64,000 nucleotides of DNA from Dugong dugon (taxonomy: Eukaryota; Chordata; Mammalia; Sirenia; Dugongidae). This document shows, one piece after another, positions 24,985-38,145 of the stretch. The DNA lies in NCBI GenBank assembly GCA_030035585.1, contig CM057476.1:17096501-17160500 (forward strand). The letters are read 5' to 3'. Under the pieces are notes generated by a model. The model saw only the letters and a list, made by a program, of their open reading frames with translations, did no database searches and had not been told where the DNA came from. A program made the position numbers and the translations under genes. Every line of letters begins with the position of its first letter. Within the stretch, counting starts at the first letter, position 1.

Positions 24985-25677
24985 ATGTGGGACTCAAAAA
25001 AATCACTGGGGTCCTCAGGGACCAGACTCTGATCCCAACCTCCTTCTTCGACAAGCCTAAGTGATCCCCAAATGCCTCACAAACTAAACTGGATTTCCAA
25101 AACACAGTTCTTGGGGTTTCCTACCAATTACCCCTTCCACACCTGTGCGGATAAGAGTTACCATAGCAGGACTGACTGCTCCCCATGCAAAGTTCTGCTT
25201 GCAAGGTTGGCCCTTGGCTGGCAGCCGGGAACCTGGAATTTGGGAGGGTTCCCACCATTCCCAGAACTGATGAGGATGGCTCACTGTACCTAAATGGTTT
25301 GTACAAACAATGGGGTTCATGCTCAACCCCTGCTTTCCTTCCGGTAGTCTAGAATTTGGGTACAGGCCAGACATGACCATCTCTCAATAAAAATCCTGGG
25401 CAATGAGTCTCTAATAAGCTTCTCTGGTTGACCACATTTCACACATGTTGTCACAACTCATTGCTGGAGGAATTAAGCACCTCCTATGTGACTCCACTGG
25501 GAGAGGACTCCTGGAAGCTTGCGCCTGGTTTCCCCCAGATTTCGCCCCATGTGCCTTTTTCCTTTGCTGATTGTGCTTTCTATCCTTTCACAGTAACAAA
25601 TCAACTATATGCTGAGTCATGTGAGTTCTCCTAGTGAATTATCGAACCCGGGGGTGGTCTTGGGGACTCCTGACACA
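24985..25677 (+). mobile_element. Probable solo LTR of an endogenous retrovirus
   Basis: The 3' half has LTR character: a polyadenylation-signal segment at 25386 ('tctcaataaaaatcctgg'), 'tatcctttcacagtaac', and a terminus 'tggtcttggggactcctgac' with a CA end. No viral coding sequence is present. The left boundary is uncertain. It is antisense to CIT. Confidence 0.5.
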
Positions 25678-27689
<2,012 letters not shown>

Positions 27690-27912
27690 GCAATGACTCT
27701 AAGACCAGCAAGAATGGAGGGGAATGGGAAGAGGTTGCTTAATGGGTACAGGGCTTTACTTTGAAGTGATGGACATGTGTCAGAACTACGTAAATAGAGG
27801 TGACTGGCTGCACAACATTATGAACGTGCTAAATGCCACTGAATTGTTCACTTTACAATTGTTAATTTTGTTATGTGAATTTCACCTCAATAAATTATTT
27901 TAAAAAGAAAGA
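27690..27912 (+). mobile_element. Old L1 3' end
   Basis: Typical L1M/MA end: 'tggacatgtgtcagaacta', 'ccactgaattgttcac', 'tgaatttcacctcaataaa' and an A-rich tail. Confidence 0.75.
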
Positions 27913-28138
27913 AAAGAATGGAGAGGAATAGAAGTGATTAACCAAAAATTCATTCCTATACTTTACAGGGAGGGGAACTGCATCTTAAAGGGGTTACACT
28001 CCAAAAGAAGACAAGAAACCCATATAACCAAAGTTATCCTGGGGAATCTCTCGGAAAGGTGCCACACTGAAGACCAAGAGATGTTTTGAAATCCCATATG
28101 GAGACTGGAATATTCTCAGCACTGGAGCAGATCACCAT

Positions 28139-28303
28139 CTCAGAGGCTAAGCCCATTGCTTTCAAGTCGATTCCAACTCATAGCAACCCTGTAAGGACAC
28201 AGTAGAACTGCCCCCATAGAGTTTCCAAGGAGCAGCTGGTGGACTCAAACTGCCAACCTTCTGGTTAGCATCTAAGCACTTAACCACTACGCCACCAGGA
28301 TCG
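28139..28303 (-). mobile_element. AfroSINE
   Basis: Minus copy from 'agcccattgctttcaagtcg' to 'ccactacgccaccagg'. Confidence 0.93.
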
Positions 28304-28432
28304 CAGTGGCTAGACACCAGATAAAGTTAGGTGATATGTTCTAGAATCACAGTCAGCTTGGCAAGTTGTTCACATAATGAGAGGGGCTGAGTCCAACAAA
28401 GGGAAAAGTCATTTCATACTCACCCACAGTCA

Positions 28433-28640
28433 CTGAGTGGAATAATGATGAATTGCCAATGCAATTTTCATTGTTACTACCTGTCTACACACTTTTTTTC
28501 TGTTGCATGAGTGGAGCTGAAGTCACTTGAATCAAAGACATAAATGATGGACTCCACTGTACGAAGAGTCTTCCCACTCACAGACCACATCTCTAACTCC
28601 AGTCATCCTGAAAACACTTTCCCTTGGATCCTTGGGAAAT
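28433..28640. repeat. Unidentified dispersed repeat, copy 1
   Basis: Matches 29818-30016 over about 200 bp with shared blocks such as 'ggactccactgtac', 'agagtcttccca' and 'gtcatcctgaaaacac'. I do not recognise the family. Confidence 0.6.
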
Positions 28641-29239
28641 CAGGCAAGAGTAGTGGGTGGAGCCACACGAATTAATTGTGACCACTTGAAACACAGTGCC
28701 TACATGGAGAATTCCACTCAGAAGCAAAACTGAAAACCACATGGTATTTTCCTTTTACCCTGACAATGCTGTGCCAAATTCTGTCTCTCTTCTCTGTCCC
28801 CTTCCAAGTTTCTTTCAAGTATTTGAGTTTTGAATTGTAATTCCCCAAATATGCTAGCTTGCAACTTTCTGGGTTGAACCCAATTTCATACTGCTCACAC
28901 ACAAGGCCAACTTCTCTTAATTCTCTATTAGGCCTTGGGCCCCGAAGGTGCTTATGGCATTGTTCAACTTAATAACTCGGGGTCTGTCACCAGGATCACC
29001 TAGATCTCAACCATACAAGTAGGCAAGCTGCATTATCAGCAAAAATACCACAACACCCCTCAGAATTCTGAGAAACCATTCCAAATCTCAATTTCTTTAT
29101 CCAGAGGCTTTGGCATATTAAGGTGAACAGGTAAGACGCTAAGTTCAAGCCTACAGCTATTTAAAAAAAAAACATGGCCACAATAGATAGACCCTGACAG
29201 AATGGGAGAAAAATGTGGAACAGAATGTCATATTTCAAA
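28641..29239. other. CIT intron, nothing recognised
   Basis: A 76-codon minus open frame occurs here without family resemblance. No named repeat is visible. Confidence 0.45.
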
Positions 29240-29722
29240 AAAAACCAGACTGGCTGAGACTGGAAGACTTCCCGAGGCTACAGTCCTGAAATACTCTTTA
29301 AACCTTGAAATGAAACTAGCCCGAGGTCACCTTTTAGCTAAATAACAGATTGGCTCACAAAATAAATATCACTCATCAGTACTCCACTCCTTTAAAAAAC
29401 CATCTACATGAGACCAAACATTCAACAATTTCTTTAAAACAAAGATGAGAATGCAAGGGGGCAGGGAAAGTAGATTAATGGAAATAGAACAACCAGAACT
29501 AAAATAATGAGAATGTTCACGAATTGTGAAGAATGTAACCAATGTCGCTGAACGATTTGTGTAAAAATTGTTGAATGGGAACCTAAACTACTAAAATAAT
29601 GAAAATGTTCACGAATTGTGAAGAATGTAACCAATGTCGCTGAACGATTTGTGTAAAAATTGTTGAATGGGAACCTAAACTGCTGTGTAAAGCTTCACGA
29701 ATAACACAGTATTATTAAAAAC
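29240..29722 (+). mobile_element. L1 3' UTR fragment with internal tandem duplication
   Basis: Same L1 3' UTR type as at 14.2-14.8 kb ('ttttagctaaataacagat', 'gaaatagaacaaccagaac'), ending in an A-rich tail. Bases 29498-29681 are two near-identical 92-bp tandem units. Confidence 0.85.
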
Positions 29723-29817
29723 AAAAAACTTCACAACTTCTCTACATACTAGAAGCTTCTGTGACCCCAAAACCACATCAACCTTCCTGTGTACTTTTAA
29801 TTATAGCACTTACGGGC

Positions 29818-30016
29818 TCAGTGATGAAGAATTGTCAGTGCAATTTTAATTATTACCCCTCTATATGCTTTTTTTTGTTGCACAGGCAGAGCTGAATTCA
29901 CTTGAATTAAAAACACATACGACGGACTCCACTGTACTTAGAGTCTTCCCACCCACAAATCACATCTCACACTTCAGACAGTCATCCTGAAAACACCTTC
30001 TCTTGGACCCTTGGGG
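29818..30016. repeat. Unidentified dispersed repeat, copy 2
   Basis: Second copy of the unnamed ~200-bp family of 28433-28640, in the same orientation and clearly diverged from it. Confidence 0.6.
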
Positions 30017-30174
30017 TACTGAATATTGAGGTGGAGACAGACTCAAGGCACTATAATGAAAATGCAGTCAAATAACCCTTTTGTCAGATAAACATTTGGA
30101 CCTGGGAGGCAAACGCCAACACAGCTGAGTCTATGGCTTCCATTTTCTGAAACTCAGTAATCCAACATTTTAAC

Positions 30175-31140
30175 TTTTAGGAATTCACCTTTCAGAAAAA
30201 CACAACACATGAGCTTAAGAAACATACATACAAGGATGCCCATGAGGAGCACTGTTTGCAATAGAAAAATGATCAGAAAGTCCATCAATAGGAAAGTGGA
30301 AACAACCTATAAGGCCATCCACATAAAAGAATATTAGATAGATAGCTGCCGTCAAGTTGACTCTAACACATAGCAACCCTTCGTACAACAGAATGAAATG
30401 TTTTCCAGTCCTGAGTCATCCACACAATCACTGGCGTATTCGTGGTGATCATGCCACTAATGTGCAGCTACTGTGCCAATCCACCTCACGAAGAGTCTCC
30501 TTTGCCCTCACTGGCCCTCTGTTTCACCAAACGTGATGTCTTCCCCCAGCAATGAATCCCTCCTGATGATGTGTCTAAAGCAAGTAAGTCAGACAATGTT
30601 CTGCTGTGATCCATAAGGTTTTCACTGGCTGATTTTTGGAAGTAGGTAACCAGGACTTTCTTCCTTGTCTGTCTTAGTCTGGAAGCTCCACTGAAATCTG
30701 TCCATCATGGGTGATCCTGCCGGTATTTGAAATACCAGTGGCAGAGCTTCCAGTACCACAGCAACATGTAAGCCACCACAGTACAACCAACTGACAGATG
30801 GGATGTAGAAAGATTATTAAGCACACATTAAAAAGAATAAGGTAGTTCAGTCTTCACTAGGATGTACATTTTTGACTATTTTGATCATTATTGTACCTAA
30901 AATGAAACCTGGCACATACTAAATGGTCAGTAAATATTTGTCAGGGAAATATATTGCTAAGTGAGCAAAGCTAGTGGCAAAACATTACACACTTATGATC
31001 CATTTTATATAAAATTAAAAAAGAGTAATGTTAGAACATGCACAGAAAAGGGTCAATAACTGCTGCAGCTAGTTGAAGAGTATATAGGGGTTCATTATAC
31101 TATTCTCTTTACCTTTGGATATATTTAGAAATTTCCATAA
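30175..31140 (+). mobile_element. Old L1 (L1M-type) fragment, interrupted
   Basis: L1-like blocks 30175-30340 ('aggatgcccatgaggagcac', 'gtccatcaataggaaagtgg') and 30807-31140 ('cacttatgatccatttt') flank the inserted RTE-linked element. Confidence 0.6.
30341..30806 (-). mobile_element. RTE-linked composite element, long form
   Basis: On the minus strand the 5' part, with 'catgttgctgtgg', 'ggtatttcaaatacc' and 'agcttccagac', matches the 5' region of the RTE copy at 47.2 kb. The 3' part matches the RTE 3' end, including 'ttccattctgttgt'-type and tail sequence. Most of ORF2 is absent. Confidence 0.7.
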
Positions 31141-31336
31141 TAATTCTCTTTTTTTTTTTAGCACAGGAAAACGATGGAATGCTATGCACCAAACTGTTGA
31201 CAACGGCAATCTCTGAAGGGTAGAATTCTGCTGGTTGATCTTTTATATTTAACTTTGCATTATGTTTGCAACTAGGGAAAAAAAAAAACTTTCCGTTTAA
31301 AAAAAAAAAAAAAGTAATCCCATAGGAAAAAAAAAA

Positions 31337-31535
31337 AGCCCATTACCATTCCATCGTTTCCAATTCATAGCAACCCGTAGAGCACAGGGTAGAACTACCC
31401 TGTAGGGTTTCCCAGGCTACAAATCTTTATGGAAGCAGACTGTCACATCTTTCTCCCATGGAGCAGCTGGCAGGTTTGAACTGCCAACCTTATGGTTAGC
31501 AGTCTAACGCTTAGCCACTACACCACCAGGGCTCC
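31337..31535 (-). mobile_element. AfroSINE, longer subfamily
   Basis: Minus copy from 'gcccattaccattccatcg' to 'ctacaccaccagggctcc', preceded by A-rich runs. Confidence 0.92.
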
Positions 31536-31784
31536 TTTAAAGTTATCATTTGCCCATCAATACTAAAGTTGTAAACATACAGAAGCTTTTGCCTACAGTG
31601 AATGTAGCTGAAAGAAGGCAGAATTCTAGCTACTCTGTCAAATCGCCAAGAGCTCAACTTTGACAACTACCAACATTTCTCTGTGCATGTTTTAATATCA
31701 CACCTGTTGTTTATTTTTACACAAATTGTATCATACTATGCTTAATGTCTTGCCACTTATTTTGTTCACATAAGAATATATCCA

Positions 31785-32105
31785 TTCAAGAAAGATACAT
31801 TCAACACCTACTATGTACCAGACACTGTTTTAAACCAGTTGTCTTTGAGTCAATTCCGACTCAGGGCTACCCCATGTATGTCAGAGTAGAACTGTGTTTC
31901 ATAGGATTTTCAGGGGCTGATTTTTTGGAAATAGATCACCAGGTTTTTCTTTCAAGGTGCCTCGGGATGAACGTGAACCTCTGTCCTTTTTGTTAGCAGC
32001 TGAGCGCATCAATAGTTTGAACCACCCAGGGACTCTGACACTGTTTCAGGCACCGGGATTATAACAGTGTAAGAAAGACAAAAATCCTTTCCCTGGTTCC
32101 CATGT
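31785..32105 (-). mobile_element. L2 LINE 3' end, split by a SINE
   Basis: 'attcaacacctactatgtac', 'cagacactgttt' and then 'tcaggcaccgggattataac' after the SINE give the reverse L2 terminus. Confidence 0.75.
31831..32036 (-). mobile_element. AfroSINE with exact 10-bp target duplication
   Basis: Diverged long-form minus copy ending 'gaaccacccagggactct'. Flanked by gacactgttt at 31821-31830 and 32037-32046. Confidence 0.9.
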
Positions 32106-32699
32106 GCTACTCCCCTTCCTTCCCACAGCTTAAGCTGAAGGGCATTTCTGACTGAAGCACAGCTTCAGGGCTATACTCTGTCCCATTTCCTCCAAAAATC
32201 CCAAAGAAAATATCCAGGCCCTATGGGGAAACTCAAGAAACTTGGGCAGTAGCAGCTGTCGAACTCTTCTTCACATGGAAAAACAAAGCTTATGTTACAC
32301 AACAGAAACTCAAAAATGAAAAAAACTAATGTAGTTAGTTTCCCAGCCTCTCAACCATACTCCCTGGGAAGCCACTTCAAAGGCATGAAACAGTTCTCTG
32401 GAAGGGAGTTCTGTTAAAAAGTCTACATTCCACTATGTCTAGCCTCCTGGTTACTGAATGATTCCAGAAGATGCAATGCTTTTAAGTAAACAGAGGGCAG
32501 TCTCAAGACTAAAGAAGGTACCTGTGGATGGTTCCTTAAACATACAATTTCTCTTTCCCTCCCATCCTCCCACTTGAGAATTTAAATAATTAAGAAACTA
32601 AGATGGGAGATTACTCAAATACAGTCAAATATCTCAAGTGCATTTTAAAGTTAAAGAGAATTAACAATTCACTAAATGTTGTTGAGGTTTATGCTTATA
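32106..32699. other. CIT intron, nothing recognised
   Basis: No gene, RNA or named repeat that I can identify. Confidence 0.5.
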
Positions 32700-32890
32700 A
32701 TTATTGGGTAACATTTATTGAGGGTCTCCTATATGCTAGGTAACATGCTTGGTCTGGGCATCAAGTCATTCAATCCTCAGACAGTGTTGAGGTTTACAGT
32801 TATTATTACGGATTAACACTTATTGAGGGTCTACTATGTACCAGTAGATGTAGATTATCCCAATTTTACAGATGAGGAAACTCAGAACTA
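32700..32890 (-). mobile_element. MIR-like fragments, repeated
   Basis: Two 'acatttattgagggtct' / 'acacttattgagggtcta' blocks about 100 bp apart, the second followed by 'ccaattttacagatgagg'. This looks like two MIR ends or a local duplication. Confidence 0.6.
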
Positions 32891-32929
32891 ATAAGGTTTG
32901 CATAATGAACATAAGCTGACTTTGCCTAC

Positions 32930-33514
32930 TGTCTTAGTTATCTAGTGGTGCTATAACGGAAATATCACAAGTGGGTGGCTTTAACAAACAGAAATTTATT
33001 CTCTCACGGTTTAGAAGGCTAGAAGTCTGCATTAAGGGCACCAGCTCTAGGAGAAGGCTTTCTCTTTTCGTCAGCTCAGGGTAAGGTCCTTGTCTCCTTG
33101 CAACATCTGTGGCCCAGCGTTCCTTGGAGATATCCATGAGTCCTGGCATCAATCTTCCCATCTCTGGGGAGTTCTCAGCTCAGGGACCCTGAGTCCAAAG
33201 GATGCGCTCTGCTCCCAGCTCTTCTTCTTTGGTGGTAGTGACGTCCCTGCCCTCTTTGCTCACATCTCTCTCCTTTTATCTCTTGTAAGATAAAAGGTGT
33301 GACTCAAGCAAGGGTGTGACTTGAGTAAGGATGTGACTTAAGACACACACACTGATCCTACCTCATTAACATACAAAGGTTAGGATTTATAACATATCAA
33401 AAAACGGGGGATAATTACATCAGATCACAGAATAGAGGACAACCACACAATACTGGGAATCATGGACTAGAAAAGTTGACATACATTTTGGGGGAAACAA
33501 TTCAATCCATGACA
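32930..33514 (-). mobile_element. MaLR-type solo LTR
   Basis: Starts 'tgtcttagttatctagtgg' and ends 'ttcaatccatgaca', with TG/CA termini. A shared interior 'cttttatctcttgtaagata' is found in the copies at 38.8 and 51.2 kb. Near-match 5-bp flanks (cctac/actac). No internal viral genes. Confidence 0.8.
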
Positions 33515-33739
33515 ACTACTCAGCACCCCTACCTCCTTTGAGTAACTTCACGTCCTCTATTTCATGAGGTCCCATTAATCACTGTGCCCTGACTCCTCTG
33601 GGCACCTAGATAAGACCAATCGTAACACTTACCTCCCAGTCCAGTGATTAGTCAAGGGATGGGCAAATGACCCAAAGCAAACCCAATCAGAATCTTTCCT
33701 AGGATTAAATATAGATAATGGGAGAAAAAAAGTTGTGCT
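33515..33739. other. CIT intron, possible LTR-like remnant
   Basis: 'gggatgggcaaatgaccc' and 'aacccaatcagaatctt' resemble pieces of old LTRs, but I cannot assign a family. Confidence 0.3.
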
Positions 33740-34406
33740 AGCAGCAGCCATTCAAGTTACAACAATCGGTCTCTATTCACCTGAAGCAACAGAGGAAGAA
33801 GAGTCAGGAATAGGAAGAGGAAATGGAATGTGCAGCTAATTGCCTCCATGAACAACTGTCTCCTTTGCCATGAGACCAGAAGAATTAGATGGTGCCTGGC
33901 TAACATTACTGAACATTTTGATCAAAGATTCAGTAGAAGAATCCTGATCAAAAGGGGTAAAATACAGAACAGAATTTCAAATTCTCATGGAATCCAGACT
34001 TTCTCGAGCCATGGAGGCTGGATGAATTCCCAAAACTATTGCCCTGAGATAATCTTTAAACCTTAAACCAAAAATATATCCTAAAATCTTCTTAAAACCA
34101 AAAAATAGTTAAACTTAACTAGTAAAGAAAGTCTGCCTTAAGCATTCTGCTCTTTTGAGATCTATCTATATGGGCTCAAATTGACAATAGCAGCTTGAAA
34201 GATTAAACAGGAAACTTAGCGAGCAGTGAGTTTATGTTAATGGGCGAGGAACAGCTCAGAAAAGGAGGGCGAGAATGGTTGCACAACTCAAAGAATGTAA
34301 TCAATTTCAATGAATTGTACATGTAGAAATTGTTATGTATATAGTGTATGTATATAGTGTATGTTCTGTTATGTATATTTTCAACAGCAACAAAAATTTA
34401 AAAAAC
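33740..34406 (+). mobile_element. L1 3' UTR fragment
   Basis: Matches the 3' UTR of the L1 at 50.23-50.87 kb: 'ggtctctattcacctgaagc', 'atgagaccagaagaattag', and the end block 'gagtttatgttaatggg' through 'tgtatattttcaacagcaac'. Confidence 0.85.
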
Positions 34407-34484
34407 TATTCTAAAAAATTATGTGACAGAAGACTATATTCATCATGTCCATAAATATGTATAAATATTAAAAATAAAAAGGTT

Positions 34485-35248
34485 GTGGTGGGTGTGATAG
34501 GCAATCTCCAAAGATGGTGCCCAATGACCCATGCCTCCCAGAATTCATACCCTTAAATAGTTCCCTCCCACATGGAATCTGGGCTGGACTTATGACTCAC
34601 TTCAAACAATAGAATCCAGCCAAAGAAATCCTATGTCTCTTCTAGGCTTAAGCCCTAAGAAAGCCTGGCAGCTTCCACTTTTGTGCTTTGAAAAACCCTG
34701 AGCTGCCACGTAAGAAGTCTACCTACCCTGCTAAAGAGACCATATAGATCAGAGATCAGCAGACTTTTTTTGTAAGGGCCAGACAGCAAATATTTTAGGC
34801 TTTGCAGCTCATATGATCTCTGCTGCATCTACTCAAGACTGCCACCGTAGCTCAAACACAGCAATAGATAAGACAGAAACAAATGAGCTGTGTTCCACTA
34901 AAACCTTGTTTATAAAACAGGCATCTGAGACTGTACTTTGCTAACCCTCGAGGTACAGAAACCACGTAGAGAAGCCATGTGGAGAGCAAGAGGCCCTGAG
35001 ACTTCATGGAGAGAAAGAGAGGCCCAGCCTTCCTGGAGTCTCAACTGAGGCCAGCCTTCCAGCCAAGGTGCCAAACCTGTGAGTGAGCTATCTTGCACAT
35101 TCCAGCCCAGGTGACCTCCAGGTGATTGCAATCTCGTCAACATCGCATGCAGCAGGAGCCACCAGCTGAGTTCAGGCAACCCACAGAATTATGACTGTTG
35201 TTTGGAGCCACTAAATTTTAGAGTGATCGGTTACACAGCAAGTTTGTG
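34485..35248 (+). mobile_element. MaLR-like LTR (plus), split by a hAT element
   Basis: Outer blocks at 34485-34752 ('tgataggcaatctccaaag') and 34953-35248 ('gtttggagccactaaatttt', 'cggttacacagcaa') form one LTR-like unit around a hAT-Charlie-like insertion. Confidence 0.55.
34753..34952 (+). mobile_element. hAT-Charlie-like non-autonomous element
   Basis: 'agatcagcagac' at the left, then 'agggccagacagcaaatatt' and 'gctgtgttccactaaaacc', ending 'ctttgctaaccctc'. The opposite-strand relative is at 38568-38782. Confidence 0.65.
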
Positions 35249-35329
35249 TAAGACAAGGTTTCTCAACCTCAACACTACTGACATTTTGGGCCAGATTATT
35301 CTGTATTGCAGGGGGATGTCCTGTATATT

Positions 35330-35491
35330 CGGAAACCCTGGTGGCATAGTGGTTAAGAGTTCAGCTGCTAACCAAAAGGTCGGCTGTTCAAATCTACCAG
35401 GCGCTCCTTGGAAACTCTATGGAGCAGCTCTACTCTGTCCTATAGGGTCGCTATGAGTCAGAATCAACTCGAAGGCAATGGGGTTTTATAC
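35330..35491 (+). mobile_element. AfroSINE 1 in MER20
   Basis: Plus copy from 'ggaaaccctggtggcatag' to 'gaaggcaatggggtttta', between target copies 1 and 2. Confidence 0.93.
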
Positions 35492-35502
35492 TCCTGTGTA
35501 TT

Positions 35503-35656
35503 GGAGCCCTGGTGGCACAGCGGTTAAGAGTTTGGCTGCTAACCAAAAGTCAGCAGTTCAAACTCACCAACTGCTCCTTGGAAACCCTACTCTGTCCTAT
35601 AGGGTCACTATGAGACAGAATTGACTCAACGGTAACGGGTTTGGTTTTTGGTTTGG
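35503..35656 (+). mobile_element. AfroSINE 2 in MER20
   Basis: Plus copy from 'ggagccctggtggcacagc' to 'ggtaacgggtttggttttt', between target copies 2 and 3. Confidence 0.93.
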
Positions 35657-35812
35657 TCCTGTGTATTGCAGGATGTTTACCAGCATCCTTGGTCTCCACT
35701 AACTATCCTAGTAGCACCACCCCACCAAGTTATGACAAATAAAAGTGTCTCCAGGCATTGCCAAATGACCCTGTGGGACAAAATCACTCCCAGTTGAAAA
35801 CCACCAGAAAAA

Positions 35813-36261
35813 GGTAAAAGAGTATGAAGCTGGGGCACCAGAAGCCAACTTCCCCATCCTGTGGAAGTTAAGCAAAGTCAAGAACAGGGTGATGGCAGGG
35901 CCACATTATGACTTGCATAGGCCCTGGGCCCTTTTGCCTTTATGGGCCCCTTCCATTAAAAAACAGTATCAAAAGTTACAGTTTATGACTACATCAGTAA
36001 AAAAGATGAATATAATCCATGTGTTATTATATTCATTTTTTTCTTATTATTTTAAAATAAATTAAATTATTAAAAACAAATATCATGGGCCCTGGGCTCT
36101 GTACCTACTGCACCTAATAGCTAACTCCGCCCTGGGTGAGGGTAGGGATTAGGGCCAAGGACAACATCATTTAAATCCCTAGAACCAGCCAGGTCTGAAG
36201 CTTGATCCACTCATGGATTTCCCAGTTTAATGAGCCAAAAATTCACTTTTTTTCCTAAGCT
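35813..36261. other. CIT intron, nothing recognised
   Basis: No coding exon. An AT-rich patch near 36.0 kb may be degenerate repeat. Confidence 0.45.
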
Positions 36262-36274
36262 AGTTTGAGGTAAG

Positions 36275-36486
36275 GAGCCCTGGTAGCTCAAAGGTTAAGC
36301 GCTTGGCTGCTAACCGAAAGGTCGGCAGTTCAAACTCACCAGCCACTCAGCAGGAGAAAGATGTGGCAATCTGCTTTCATAAAGATTTACAGCCTTGGAA
36401 ACCACGTGGGGCAGTTCTACTCTGTCCTATAGGGTCATTATGAGTCGGAATTGACTCGATGGCAACGGGTTTGATTTTTGGGTTTT
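36275..36486 (+). mobile_element. AfroSINE with exact 13-bp target duplication
   Basis: Long-form plus copy starting 'gagccctggtagctc'. The exact duplication agtttgaggtaag lies at 36262-36274 and 36487-36499. It is about 220 bp from the CIT exon at 36703. Confidence 0.95.
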
Positions 36487-36667
36487 AGTTTGAGGTAAGT
36501 TTCCGTCCCTTGCAACCAAGCGGCCCAACTCAGCCAGTCTCCCAACTAACTACACCTAATGGAGCCTGAACTTCCACCTGGGTTTGTCTTACTCTAGAGC
36601 AGAGTTCTTACCCATAGCCACCAACCACTAACTCATTCTGCCTCCAGTATCTTTCTAGTTTTTTCTA

Positions 36668-36844
<177 letters not shown>

Positions 36845-37370
36845 CTAAAAACAGAAAACAGCAGATGGAGACACTGTCAATAATGAAAAGCTTTGATCAA
36901 TAACAACCACGCAGAGTAAATTACAAACCACCAGCTCGAGTGACTGCTCACGACACACGCCAACATCACAATTCTGGGGCTTTATTTTTTAAAGCAACGT
37001 CAATTGACAGTCATTAAGTTTTCACTAGTACAGTTCCATTACTGCGAATTTCTTTCACCAGCACCTGGGAAGAAAAACTTCACAACCACGCCATTAATAA
37101 GAAAAGGCCCTTTATTCTTAACTGTTGAGGCTCATGAGAACATTCACTCCACTGGTTATGAAATATTTTCATGTCTCGACAACAGGAAACGTTTGTCACA
37201 TCTATCATGTGTGCCCAGAAGTTTGTCAATATAATTTCAGTTCCTTTAATTTAATCAGATAATCTAGAGTAGTGTAAATGTAGTAACTATCATAAAGCAT
37301 GATCTAGAACAGTTAAAAACTAGCAAATTGTAACTTGCCCACAGACATGTTTTGTTTGACACATAGTGTC
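36845..37370. other. CIT intron, nothing recognised
   Basis: No element that I can name between the exon and the target duplication at 37371. Confidence 0.5.
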
Positions 37371-37383
37371 TGAAATACAGGTA

Positions 37384-37550
37384 TCTAAAACCAAACCAAA
37401 CTCATTGCCATCAGTCAATTCCAACTCATAGGGACCCTATGGGACAGATTAGAACTGCCCTGTAGGGTTTCCAAGGAGCAGCTGGTGGATTCAAACTGCC
37501 AGCCTCTTGGTTAGCAGCCATAGCTCTTAACTACTACGCCACCAGGGCTA
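37384..37550 (-). mobile_element. AfroSINE inserted at the tip of a Tigger element
   Basis: Minus copy from 'aaaccaaaccaaactcattg' to 'ctacgccaccagggct'. The exact 13-bp duplication tgaaatacaggta lies at 37371-37383 and 37551-37563 and includes the first six bases of the Tigger element's terminal repeat. Confidence 0.95.
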
Positions 37551-37557
37551 TGAAATA

Positions 37558-37856
37558 CAGGTAGTCCCAGACTTACAATGTATTCGAATTACGACGAACT
37601 GCTTAAGTCCATCTATTTTTTTTTGTTTGTTTTTTGTGCATCTTATTGTTAGTAATATGTACTACATACAATGCTGCAGCACATAATTTGTTGATGTTGT
37701 CATTCTCAGATGTTCACTCACAGATGTTCAAAGATCAGATTTACAAAGATACTGATAATAAAAGTCAATAATAACGAAAAAAAAAAAAACCAGGTCAGAA
37801 CTGACCTATGAAAGAGTCGTCAGAATGGAACCCCGTTGTAAACTGGGGACTACCTG
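37558..37856. mobile_element. Short Tigger-type element with terminal inverted repeats
   Basis: A 299-bp element starting caggtagtcccagacttac and ending in its near inverse ('gtaaactggggactacctg'), flanked by TA on both sides (37556-37557, 37857-37858), as in Tc1/mariner-class insertions. It has no coding capacity, so it is a non-autonomous derivative. Confidence 0.88.
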
Positions 37857-37977
37857 TAATTTGAATTATCTGCCAATATTATAAAATTAGGAGATTTAAC
37901 ATAAAAATTGGGATTTCTGACTTTTCTTGAAAAACTGAAGGATGGTGCAATATTGGGTCCACATTCCTACCTGGTAA

Positions 37978-38145
37978 GGAACCCTGGTGGCACAACAGTA
38001 AGTGCTCAGCTGCTAACCAAAAAGTTGGCAGTTCGAACCCACCCAGTGGCTCCATGGAAGAAGGACCTAGCAATCTGCTCCCGTAAAGATCATAGTTTAG
38101 AAAACCCTATGGGGCAGTTCTACTCAATGGCACCTAACAACAAGT
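37978..38145 (+). mobile_element. AfroSINE with shortened tail
   Basis: Normal head and body up to 'ggggcagttctactc', then a direct jump to 'aatggcacctaacaacaag'. The usual 'gtcctatagggtc' segment is deleted and the tail is the RTE version. Confidence 0.85.

Larger units (their letters stand above)
35254..35812 (+). mobile_element. MER20, split by two AfroSINEs at one target
   Basis: MER20 flanks ('actgacattttgggccagat'; 'gtgtctccaggcattgcc') enclose two SINEs. The target tcctgt(a/g)tatt occurs three times, at 35319, 35492 and 35657. Confidence 0.88.

Noticed and set aside
25072-25380. Overlapping open frames on both strands near 25.1-25.4 kb
   Set aside because: They lie in a probable LTR; no viral or host protein similarity.
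28672-28902. Minus-strand 76-codon open frame as a possible CIT alternative exon
   Set aside because: No similarity to citron and no paired splice sites in frame.
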